Source: Saccharopolyspora hirsuta
GTDB taxonomy: Bacteria > Actinomycetota > Actinomycetes > Mycobacteriales > Pseudonocardiaceae
Reading direction: 5' to 3'
Assembly (NCBI RefSeq): GCF_008630535.1
Contig: NZ_VWPH01000007.1
Coordinates: 248,001-312,000, forward strand
DNA: 64,000 bases
The notes below the pieces were generated by a model. It was not told the origin of the DNA. It ran no database searches and saw only the letters and a list, made by a program, of their open reading frames with translations. Position 1 is the stretch's first letter. Each line of letters opens with the position of its first letter. This document shows positions 27,633-34,604 of the stretch, in pieces. The position numbers and the translations under genes were made by a program.

Positions 27633-28793
27633 GTGCAAGCGCAGAGTTTGGTGTTCCGCCCGTGGTTCCTGGCCGGGCTCGTCGGGGCCGTCGTCATCGG
27701 TGCGGTGGAGGCGATCGCGGGTACCGGGCTGACCGGGACCGCCGTGGCGTGGGCCGGTGCGCTCGTCGGTGTGGTGCTGCTCCCGATGGCCACGCAGCTC
27801 GGGTTGATCGTCGGGTCCGTCGTCTTCGGTCTGCGGGTGCGGCACGTGATCTTCGGCGCCATGCGGGAGGTCGCGTCATGGACCCCGAAGCGGGTCACCT
27901 TCACCTTGCGAGCGCTGCCGATCACGTTGCGCGCTCAGATCGGCCCGTGGCGGTCGCCGGTGATCCTGCGCTGCTGGCTGGCGGGGTTGTTGTCGGCCGC
28001 GGTCGGTGTCGCGGTGGTCGTGGGCGGCTGGCTGCTGGCCGATTCGGCGTTCTGGCGCGGGTTCGTCGTCGCCGTCACGCCGCTGATGCTCTACAAGCTC
28101 TGGCCGCAGCGGGTTCCGCTGACGACCTCGACCGGGTGGCTGCTCTTCTCGCTGCCGCGGTTGAAGGGCGCTGAACGTTCCGAGTTCGTGGCTGCACCGT
28201 TGGCCGCTCGCGCTTACGAGGCGTTGCGCACCGGGGAGATCGACGCGGCGGAGTCCTTCGCCGACGAGCTCACCGAGAAGCACCCCGGGTTGAACGCCAC
28301 GGTGTCGTGCCGGATCTCGGTGCTGGAGGCCCGCGGCGAGTACGCACCGGGGGTTCTGCTGCTGCTGAAGCACTTGTCGGAGCAGAACGACCTGCCGCCG
28401 CGCAAGATGTCCTACCTGCTCGCCGGGTTGGCGGGTCTCGGTTTCAAGGCGGTCGAAGCCGGGCAGCTGCCCGCGGAGTCCTTGCTGCCGACCGCGAAGA
28501 AGGCGCTGGAGGACGCCATCAAGCTCGGCTACCCGGAGTTCGAGCTCAGCGGCACCAACGGGCTGCTGGCGCTGATCGAGGGCGACCCGGAGTCCGCCGT
28601 CCGGCTCGCGCGGACCGCGGCGGACTACAACCACACCCCGCTCTCCCGCGCCGACGACCTGGTCACGCTGGCCCGCGCTCACATGGCCTGCCACGACAAC
28701 GCGGCCGCGCGCGAAGCGCTGGCCAAGGCCGAGGAGCTGGCCCCGTGGTCGCCGCGCGTCACCGAGACCCGCCAACGGTTGTCCGTGGCGTGA
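27633..28793 (+). CDS. Membrane protein with C-terminal TPR-like region, function unknown
   Basis: About 386 residues. Four hydrophobic segments in two pairs (FLAGLVGAVVIGAVEAIAG and GALVGVVLLPMATQLGLIV, then LAGLLSAAVGVAVVVGGWLL and FVVAVTPLMLYKLW) are followed by a soluble helical region of about 200 residues with TPR-like pairs (AYEALRTGEIDAAESFADEL, VTLARAHMACHDNAAAREAL). No characterised family is recognised. GTG 27633 was chosen because TACGCT lies 9 bases upstream, suggesting a leaderless start; ATG 27597 is possible. It is tail-to-tail with the oxidoreductase gene. Confidence 0.8.
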   Translation: MQAQSLVFRPWFLAGLVGAVVIGAVEAIAGTGLTGTAVAWAGALVGVVLLPMATQLGLIVGSVVFGLRVRHVIFGAMREVASWTPKRVTFTLRALPITLRAQIGPWRSPVILRCWLAGLLSAAVGVAVVVGGWLLADSAFWRGFVVAVTPLMLYKLWPQRVPLTTSTGWLLFSLPRLKGAERSEFVAAPLAARAYEALRTGEIDAAESFADELTEKHPGLNATVSCRISVLEARGEYAPGVLLLLKHLSEQNDLPPRKMSYLLAGLAGLGFKAVEAGQLPAESLLPTAKKALEDAIKLGYPEFELSGTNGLLALIEGDPESAVRLARTAADYNHTPLSRADDLVTLARAHMACHDNAAAREALAKAEELAPWSPRVTETRQRLSVA

Positions 28794-28794
28794 T

Positions 28795-29739
28795 TCAGCG
28801 CGCGGTCAGCACGAGCTTCCCGGTGGTGCGGCCGGTCTCGCCGAGCGCGTGCGCCTCGGCCGCGTCCGACAGCGGGAACGTCCCGGCGATCTCCGCGCGC
28901 AGCTGACCCGATTCGACGAGATCGGCGATGGCGCGCATCCCCGCCTGATCGGCTTCGACGAGCAGCAGCTCGGCGCGCACTCCCAGCGATTCGGCTTCGG
29001 CCACCAGCTCCTCCTTGGCGTACGGGAGGATGGAGACCAGCAGTCCGCCGGGCCGGAGGGTGCGCAGCGAGCGGCTGCGGTAGTCACCGGCGATGGTGTC
29101 CAGCACCACGTCGACGTCGCTGACCGCGTCGGCGAAGTCGACCTCCCGGTAGTCGATCAGCTCGTCGGCGCCCAGACCGCGCAGGAACTCGTGCTTCCCG
29201 GCGCTCGCCGTGCCGATCACGTGTGCGCCCCGGGCCTTGGCGATCTGCACCGCCAGGTGCCCGACACCGCCAGCGGCGGCGTGGATCAGGACCCGCTGCC
29301 CGGCCTGCAGGTTCGCGGTGTCCACCAGGGCCTGCCAGGCGGTCAGGGCGGCGAGCGGGATCGCACCCGCCTGCACGTGGTCCACTCCGGACGGTTTGCG
29401 GACGAAGGCGCGGGCCGGTCCGGTGACGTACTCGGCGTGCGAGCCGACGCCGTGCGGGTAGGGCAGCATGCCGAACACCTCGTCGCCCGGCTTGTGCAGG
29501 GTGACCCCGGTGCCGACTGCCTCCACCACGCCGGAGACGTCCCAGCCCAGCACGTACGGCGGCTTCCCCAGGAACAGCTGCTGTGCGCGGTGCTTCCAGT
29601 CCGTCGGGTTGACCCCGGCCGCGTGCACCCGGATCAGCACCTGGCTCGGGCCGGGTTCGGGGCGCGGCAGCTCGACTTCGCGCAGCACCTCCGGGCCGCC
29701 GAACTCGTCCTGGCTGATCGCGCGCATCGTTTCGCTCAT
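28795..29739 (-). CDS. NADP-dependent zinc-free quinone oxidoreductase (MDR superfamily)
   Basis: This 314-residue protein has MRAISQDEFGGPEVL, GWDVSGVVEAVG, and the nucleotide-binding motif HAAAGGVGHLAVQIAKARGA. It lacks the zinc-binding cysteines of alcohol dehydrogenases. It resembles NADPH:quinone reductase/YhdH-like enzymes that reduce quinones or enones. It is divergent from a GlxA-type regulator across 69 bases that contain TGGCA-GGAA-TGCCA, so regulation by that neighbour is likely. Confidence 0.9.
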   Translation of the reverse strand: MSETMRAISQDEFGGPEVLREVELPRPEPGPSQVLIRVHAAGVNPTDWKHRAQQLFLGKPPYVLGWDVSGVVEAVGTGVTLHKPGDEVFGMLPYPHGVGSHAEYVTGPARAFVRKPSGVDHVQAGAIPLAALTAWQALVDTANLQAGQRVLIHAAAGGVGHLAVQIAKARGAHVIGTASAGKHEFLRGLGADELIDYREVDFADAVSDVDVVLDTIAGDYRSRSLRTLRPGGLLVSILPYAKEELVAEAESLGVRAELLLVEADQAGMRAIADLVESGQLRAEIAGTFPLSDAAEAHALGETGRTTGKLVLTAR

Positions 29740-29774
29740 GCCTCGAGGCTGCCGCATCCGCCCCATCGGCGAAA

Positions 29775-29788
29775 TGGCAGGAATGCCA
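29775..29788. promoter_or_regulatory. Palindrome TGGCA-GGAA-TGCCA between divergent genes
   Basis: It lies in the 69-base gap between the oxidoreductase and the GlxA-type regulator, 21 bases before the regulator's ATG. It is a good candidate for the regulator's own site, inferred from position and symmetry. Confidence 0.45.
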
Positions 29789-29808
29789 ACATTCGATAGG
29801 ATCGTGCC

Positions 29809-30747
29809 ATGCATCGGGTCGTGGTGCTCGCGCTCGACGGGGTCTACCCGTTCGAGCTCGGCGTTCCCCAGCGCGTGTTCGGCAGCGCCGATGGCCGCTA
29901 CGAGGTCCTCACCTGCACCGTCGACGGTCGGCCGGTGCGCAGCGAGGCCGACTTCACGATCACCGTCGAGCACGGCCCCGAGCTGCTGCGCACCGCGGAC
30001 ACGGTGGTGATCCCGCCCTACGACATGTCCCTGCTCACCGCCGAGCTGCCGCAGCCGGTGGCCGATGCGCTCGCGATGATCCGGCCGGGCACCCGCATCG
30101 TGTCGATCTGCACGGGCGCGTTCGCGCTGGCCGCTGCGGGTGTGCTCGACGGCCGCCCGGCGACCACGCACTGGTGCCTGACCGACCAGTTCCGCCGCTG
30201 GTTCCCCGCGGTCCGGCTGGACCCGGACGTGCTGTTCGTCGACGACGGTGACGTGCTGACCTCGGCGGGCGCGGCCTCGGGCGTGGACGTGTGCCTGCAC
30301 ATCATCCGCAGCGATCACGGCAGCGAGGTCGCCAACCAGGTGGCCCGGGTGTGCGTCGTGCCGCCGTGGCGCGACGGCGGCCAGGCCCAGTACATCGAGC
30401 GCCCGGTCCCCGACCCCGCGGAGTCCAGCACCGCGGCGACCCGCGCGTGGGCGGTCGCGAACCTGCACCTGCCGCTGGCGCTGGCCGATCTCGCCGAGCA
30501 CGCGCGGATGAGCGGCCGCACCTTCGCCCGCCGGTTCCGCGACGAGGTGGGGATCAGCCCCGGCCGGTGGCTCACCCAGCAGCGCGTGGCGCGGGCCCGC
30601 CACCTGCTGGAGTCCAGCGACCTGCCGATCGACGAGATCGCCGCGCAGGTCGGCTTCGCCACGGCGGCGTCGCTGCGCCAGCACCTGAACGCCGCGATCG
30701 GCGTCGCACCGCTGGCCTACCGCCGCACCTTCCGCGCCGGGGCCTGA
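29809..30747 (+). CDS. GlxA-type transcriptional regulator (DJ-1/PfpI plus AraC)
   Basis: The 312-residue product has an N-terminal DJ-1/PfpI-like domain (VVVLALDGVYPFELGVPQRVF, with SICTGAFALAAAGVLDGRPATTHW carrying the elbow cysteine) and a C-terminal AraC DNA-binding domain (ADLAEHARMSGRTFARRFRDEVGISPGRWL, then AAQVGFATAASLRQHL). Such regulators sense small effectors and activate a nearby operon. It is divergent from an MDR oxidoreductase, the likely target. The ATG is 69 bases from the neighbour's start. Confidence 0.92.
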   Translation: MHRVVVLALDGVYPFELGVPQRVFGSADGRYEVLTCTVDGRPVRSEADFTITVEHGPELLRTADTVVIPPYDMSLLTAELPQPVADALAMIRPGTRIVSICTGAFALAAAGVLDGRPATTHWCLTDQFRRWFPAVRLDPDVLFVDDGDVLTSAGAASGVDVCLHIIRSDHGSEVANQVARVCVVPPWRDGGQAQYIERPVPDPAESSTAATRAWAVANLHLPLALADLAEHARMSGRTFARRFRDEVGISPGRWLTQQRVARARHLLESSDLPIDEIAAQVGFATAASLRQHLNAAIGVAPLAYRRTFRAGA

Positions 30748-30751
30748 CCGG

Positions 30752-31447
30752 TCAGTCGTAGCTGGCGCGGAGATCCCGCCACTGCTCGGCGTCGTGGCTG
30801 TGCAGGATCCGCGCGATGCCCTGTTCCGCGACCAGGCGCATCAGCTCGCGGGTGCTCTGCCGGGCCGCTTCGACGTCGTGGTCGTGGCCGGAGCTGGGCC
30901 TGGCGGCCGGGTCGCACACCTCCGCGGTCGGGATGGCGTCCCCGGCGATCAGCACCGGGCCGGTGCGCGGCAGCCGGACCAGGACCGACTGGTGGCCCGC
31001 GGAATGCCCGCTGCTGTCCACGAGCTCCACCCCGTCCAGCAACGTCGTGCCACCGTCCACCGCCCGGTAGTGCAGGGCCTCGCTGTCCCAGTGCGCCCGC
31101 TGCCACTCGTAGCGCAGCGCACCGGAGGTGCGCGCAGCTTCGAGCTCCCGCCGCTGGACGACGATCTCGGCGTTCGGGAAGCGGTCGAGGGCACCGGCGT
31201 GGTCCGGATCCAGGTGGGTGGCGATCACGTGGTGGACGTCGTCGGCGCTCAGCCCGAGCTGGTCGAGCCGCGCGAGGACGTGCTCGTCCGGCCCGACCTC
31301 GAACGGCGCTTCGGGATCTCCCGCGAACTCGATCGGCGCCCCGGTGTCGACCAGCACGTTCTTCCCGCTCGGATGCCGGATCAGAACTGCTGTGATGGGC
31401 AGGCCTTCGCCGCGCACGGTCCCCAGCCGCAGCGGGTGGAGGATCAC
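30752..31447 (-). CDS. Metallo-beta-lactamase-fold hydrolase, N-acyl-homoserine-lactonase-like
   Basis: A 231-residue MBL protein. Metal ligands are in ATHLDPDHAGAL (H-x-D-x-D-H), SSGHSAGHQSVLV, VLIAGDAIP and the terminal LHSHDAEQW, the same order as in AHL lactonases such as AttM and AiiA. The THLDPDHAG form is a normal variant of HLHFDHAG. It may open lactones or cleave another ester. The GTG start overlaps by GTGA the stop of a broken NUDIX-like frame on its 5' side. It is tail-to-tail with the regulator gene. Confidence 0.82.
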   Translation of the reverse strand: MILHPLRLGTVRGEGLPITAVLIRHPSGKNVLVDTGAPIEFAGDPEAPFEVGPDEHVLARLDQLGLSADDVHHVIATHLDPDHAGALDRFPNAEIVVQRRELEAARTSGALRYEWQRAHWDSEALHYRAVDGGTTLLDGVELVDSSGHSAGHQSVLVRLPRTGPVLIAGDAIPTAEVCDPAARPSSGHDHDVEAARQSTRELMRLVAEQGIARILHSHDAEQWRDLRASYD

Positions 31448-31707
31448 AGGTGGACTCCTTTCTCCCCAGGTGCGGCGCCAGCCGATCCGGGGCCGTCCAA
31501 CGCACGTTCCAGCAGGTGGAGGAACTAGCCCTGACCGTCGGCCAGCAGGTCGGCCGCTCGCCGCAGCGGGACGAAGCGGCAGCGGAAGACCATGCCGTCA
31601 TCCTCGCTCTCGACCACGTGCGTCCAGAGCTCCGGCCCGTCCGGCGCTGCTCTCGTCGCGCAGACGGCGACTCGGACCCTGGCCGCTCGGCTACTCACCG
31701 GTCGCAC
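31444..31707 (-). pseudogene. Broken NUDIX-hydrolase-like remnant with in-frame amber stop
   Basis: The minus-strand frame reads ELWTHVVESEDDGMVFRCRF then VPLRRAADLLADGQG, a TAG at 31525-31527, and continues FLHLLERALDGPGSAGAAPG to a TGA overlapping the lactonase start by GTGA. The combined sequence resembles the C-terminal half of NUDIX family proteins of actinobacteria. The N-terminal half including the NUDIX box is absent, and the frame overlaps the DinB gene end. I judge it a decaying gene; the family call is tentative. Confidence 0.4.
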
Positions 31708-32179
31708 CGTCGATCCGCTCGCGGAGCAGGTCTGCGTGGCCGTTGTGGCGGGCGTACTCCTCGATCATGTGGGTGAGGATGTAGCGGAGCGAGTACGCGC
31801 CGTGCTGCGAGGTGCGGTCCAGCGAATCGGCTTCCGCCACGATCGCGCGGGATCTCGCGATTTCCGCCCGCCAGATCGCGAAGGCCTCGTCCGGGTCGGC
31901 GTCGTCGACGTCGAAGTCGGCCCACCCCTGCGCGCCGGGCTGCGTCCAGGGGCTGGTGGTGGTCTCCCCGTTGAAGACCGTTCGGAACCAGGAGCGTTCG
32001 ACCTCCGCGAGGTGCCGGACCAGGCCGAGCAGCGACAGGTCCGACGGTGGTGCTGAGCGCTCCCGCAGCTGGTCCGGGGCGAGGTCGGCGCACTTCACCG
32101 CCAGGGTTTCCCGCTGGCGGTCCAGGAATCCGGTCAGCGTCGCGCGTTCGTCAGCGGTCCGGTCGGGTTCGCGTCGCAC
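31691..32179 (-). CDS. DinB family (DUF664) protein
   Basis: This 162-residue four-helix protein has the metal-ligand histidines in LVRHLAEVERSW and HMIEEYARHNGHADLLRERI, typical of the DUF664 branch of the DinB/YfiT fold. Actinobacterial homologues include mycothiol- and bacillithiol-dependent transferases, but the substrate here is unknown. The GTG at 32179 overlaps the TetR gene's 3' end by 29 bases, with GGAAAG upstream, so the two are likely cotranscribed. Confidence 0.88.
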   Translation of the reverse strand: MRREPDRTADERATLTGFLDRQRETLAVKCADLAPDQLRERSAPPSDLSLLGLVRHLAEVERSWFRTVFNGETTTSPWTQPGAQGWADFDVDDADPDEAFAIWRAEIARSRAIVAEADSLDRTSQHGAYSLRYILTHMIEEYARHNGHADLLRERIDGATGE

Positions 32180-32759
32180 CGGTGCAGCTTTCCAGGAGGT
32201 TCTCCACCACGTCCAGCAGCGCCGCGCGGTCCGGCTGGACCCTGGCCAGCACGCGCAGGCCGTAGTACGTGCTCAGCACCTGGCGGGCCAGGACTTCCGC
32301 GCTGCGGTCCGGGTCGATCTCGCCGCTGCGCTGGCCTTCCGCCAGGGTTTCGCGCAGGGCCTGCTCCACCGTCGCGAAGTTGCGCCGCACCTCCTCGCGG
32401 ACGTCCGGGTCGGCCGCGGCTCGTTCGATGGCCGCGTTGATCGCGAAGCAGCCCGGGCGGTCGGTGTCCGAGAGGTCGGCGTCAATCGCGGTGGCCAGCA
32501 GTTCCCGCAGGCGGTCCGCGACCGGGCCCGGGGCGCGCAGCACCTCGACCTGCTCGGCCGTGGCCGTCTCCTGGTACTTCCGCAGGCTGCGCAGGTAGAG
32601 CTGGCGCTTGTCGCCGAAGGCGTTGTAGAGGCTGGACGGACCGAGCTCGGTGCGCTCGCTGAGGTCGCGGGTCGAGGTCGCCTCGTACCCGCGGCGCCAG
32701 AAGGTGTCCATCGCCGCGTCGATGACGCGGGCTTCGTCGAACTTCCGCGGCCGGGCCAT
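32151..32759 (-). CDS. TetR/AcrR family regulator
   Basis: The 202-residue protein starts MARPRKFDEARVIDAAMDTF and has the HTH TSTRDLSERTELGPSSLYNAF with GDKRQLYLRSL, then a ligand domain (DRPGCFAINAAIERA). It is divergent from the Cmx-like exporter, and a 22-base palindrome lies between the two starts. It therefore probably represses the exporter gene and itself, released by the drug. Start ATG 32759 matches the family. Confidence 0.92.
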   Translation of the reverse strand: MARPRKFDEARVIDAAMDTFWRRGYEATSTRDLSERTELGPSSLYNAFGDKRQLYLRSLRKYQETATAEQVEVLRAPGPVADRLRELLATAIDADLSDTDRPGCFAINAAIERAAADPDVREEVRRNFATVEQALRETLAEGQRSGEIDPDRSAEVLARQVLSTYYGLRVLARVQPDRAALLDVVENLLESCTGATRTRPDR

Positions 32760-32805
32760 ACCGCCACCCTAGCCGTTTTGGAGCGCTCGGACGAAAACCT
32801 CACAC

Positions 32806-32827
32806 TTTTGAATCGATCGCTTCAAAA
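32806..32827. promoter_or_regulatory. TetR operator candidate TTTTGAA-N8-TTCAAAA
   Basis: Perfect 7-base arms surround TCGATCGC, in the 112-base gap between the divergent TetR and exporter genes. It is 44 bases upstream of the exporter start and strikingly AT-rich. Position and symmetry argue for the TetR binding site. Confidence 0.65.
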
Positions 32828-32871
32828 TACTGCTACCGTCGGGCCCGCAACCGATCACCGCTGGAGGTTCC

Positions 32872-34056
32872 GTGCCCCTCGCCATCTACGTCCTCGGCCT
32901 GGGCATCTTCACCCAGGGCACCTCGGAGTTCATGCTCTCCGGACTGCTCCCCGACATCGCCTCCGACCTGGGGGTTTCCATCCCGGACGCGGGCCTGCTG
33001 ATCTCCGCGTTCGCCATCGGCATGGTCGTCGGCGCCCCGCTGCTGGCCATCGCCACCATGCACTGGCCGCGCCGGACCGCGCTGGTGGTGCTGCAGCTCG
33101 TCTTCATCGGCGCGCACGTCGTGGGCGCGCTCGCGCCGGGCTACTGGGTGCTGTTCGCCACCCGCATCGTCAGCGCGGTGTCCTACGCCGGGTTCTGGGC
33201 CGTCGCGGTGGCGACCGGCGTGGGGCTGGTCGCGCCGGAAGCCCGGAGCCGGGCCGTGGCGATCATCGCCAGCGGGCTGACGCTGGCCACCATCGTCGGC
33301 GTGCCCGCGGGCACCGTCCTCAGCCAGTTCACCGGCTGGCGCGCGGTGTTCTGGGCGGTCGCCGCGCTGACGCTGGGCAGCCTGCTCTGCTCGCTCCTCA
33401 CGATCCGCAAGAACGCTGGAGCGCAAGGGGAAACGCGCAGCATCGCGACCGAGTTGCGCGCGATGGCCCGCCCGCAGCTGTGGCTGTCCTACGTGGTCAC
33501 CGCGCTGACGTTCGGCTCGGTCATCGTCACCTTCAGCTACCTGGCACCGCTGCTGACCGACGTGACCGGCCTGTCCGCGCAGTGGGTTCCGGCCCAGCTG
33601 GCGCTGTTCGGGGTGGGCGGCCTGCTCGGCATGTCGATCGGCGGCCGGACCGCGCAGGCGCACCCGATCGGCACCCTGCTGCTCGGCCTCGGCGTCCTGG
33701 TGCTGGCCTCCGCGCTGCTCGCGGTGGCCGCGGACAACGCGCTGATCACCACCGCGCTCGTCTTCGCCCTCGGCGTGAGCGGGTTCGTCACCAACCCGGC
33801 CCTGCAGTCCCGGGTGTTCGCCCTCGCCCCCGGCGCCCCGACGCTGGTCGGCGCGGGCAACACCTCGGCCTTCAACATCGGCAACACGCTCGCGCCGATG
33901 CTGGGCGGCCTGGCCATCAGCGCTGGCCTCGGCTTCGCCTCGGTGGCCTGGGTCGGTGCCGCGATCGGCGCGGCAGCCCTGCTCACCGCCGCGCTGGCGG
34001 GCTTCCTGCAGCGCCGAACCGCCCAACCGAGCACGGCCCGGCTCGTGCGTGTCTGA
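32872..34056 (+). CDS. MFS exporter, Cmx/CmlR chloramphenicol-efflux-like
   Basis: A 394-residue, 12-helix transporter. The start LAIYVLGLGIFTQGTSEFML and SGLLPDIASDLGVSIPDAGL closely resemble the Cmx/CmlR chloramphenicol exporters of actinobacteria. Other features are MVVGAPLLAIATMHWPRRTAL and GNTSAFNIGNTLAPMLGG. It probably extrudes chloramphenicol or a related compound. GTG start 32872 follows CTGGAGGTTCC. A divergent TetR gene and an operator indicate drug-inducible control. Substrate identity is inference from family resemblance. Confidence 0.88.
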   Translation: MPLAIYVLGLGIFTQGTSEFMLSGLLPDIASDLGVSIPDAGLLISAFAIGMVVGAPLLAIATMHWPRRTALVVLQLVFIGAHVVGALAPGYWVLFATRIVSAVSYAGFWAVAVATGVGLVAPEARSRAVAIIASGLTLATIVGVPAGTVLSQFTGWRAVFWAVAALTLGSLLCSLLTIRKNAGAQGETRSIATELRAMARPQLWLSYVVTALTFGSVIVTFSYLAPLLTDVTGLSAQWVPAQLALFGVGGLLGMSIGGRTAQAHPIGTLLLGLGVLVLASALLAVAADNALITTALVFALGVSGFVTNPALQSRVFALAPGAPTLVGAGNTSAFNIGNTLAPMLGGLAISAGLGFASVAWVGAAIGAAALLTAALAGFLQRRTAQPSTARLVRV

Positions 34057-34061
34057 CGCGC

Positions 34062-34559
34062 TCAGCTGGGCCGCGCCTCCACCACTGCGGCCAAACCGTT
34101 GAGCATCAACCGTGTGCTGCCCTCCCGCTCGGCGATGTCGGCACTGCCGTCCCCGGTCAGGACGACGAAGACGAACTGCTCGGTGTAGACCAGGCGCGTC
34201 CCGTCCGCATGCGGGGACAGCTCCACCGTCACCAGCGACAGCGAACGGCGAAGGCCGTCCAGCACGAGCTCGGAGGTGAGCACGATGCGTTGCGCGGGGA
34301 CGATGTCGAGGAAGCGCGAGCGGTACTCGACGTGCTCCACGACACCGCCCACGGCCAACGGACCGCTGGTCGTCTCGCCGCCACCGGGCCGGAAGTCCAG
34401 CTCGTGCCGACTCGCCCCCGGCTCGCCGGGGATGCGGAACCACCGCTGGCGCAGCTCGAAGTCGGAGAAGGCGGCGAACACGCGATCCGGCGGGGCGGCG
34501 AGCAGCACTTCGTGAGCCACTGTGCCGTGCAGAGCACCTCGGTGCTCGGTATCGGTCAT
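34062..34559 (-). CDS. SRPBCC/AHSA1 domain protein
   Basis: The 165-residue protein starts HGTVAHEVLLAAPPDRVFAA with a START-like SRPBCC layout (FSDFELRQRWFRIPG, VEHVEYRSRFLDIVPAQRIV, LVTVELSPHADGTRLVYTEQFV). These bind hydrophobic ligands or act as Aha1-like modules; the ligand is unknown. Its 3' end meets the exporter's 3' end, 6 bases apart. It has no operon partner. Confidence 0.88.
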   Translation of the reverse strand: MTDTEHRGALHGTVAHEVLLAAPPDRVFAAFSDFELRQRWFRIPGEPGASRHELDFRPGGGETTSGPLAVGGVVEHVEYRSRFLDIVPAQRIVLTSELVLDGLRRSLSLVTVELSPHADGTRLVYTEQFVFVVLTGDGSADIAEREGSTRLMLNGLAAVVEARPS

Positions 34560-34604
34560 GCCCTGATCATGCCCGCACGTACGGGGATCCGGAACGTGCA
34601 GCGC

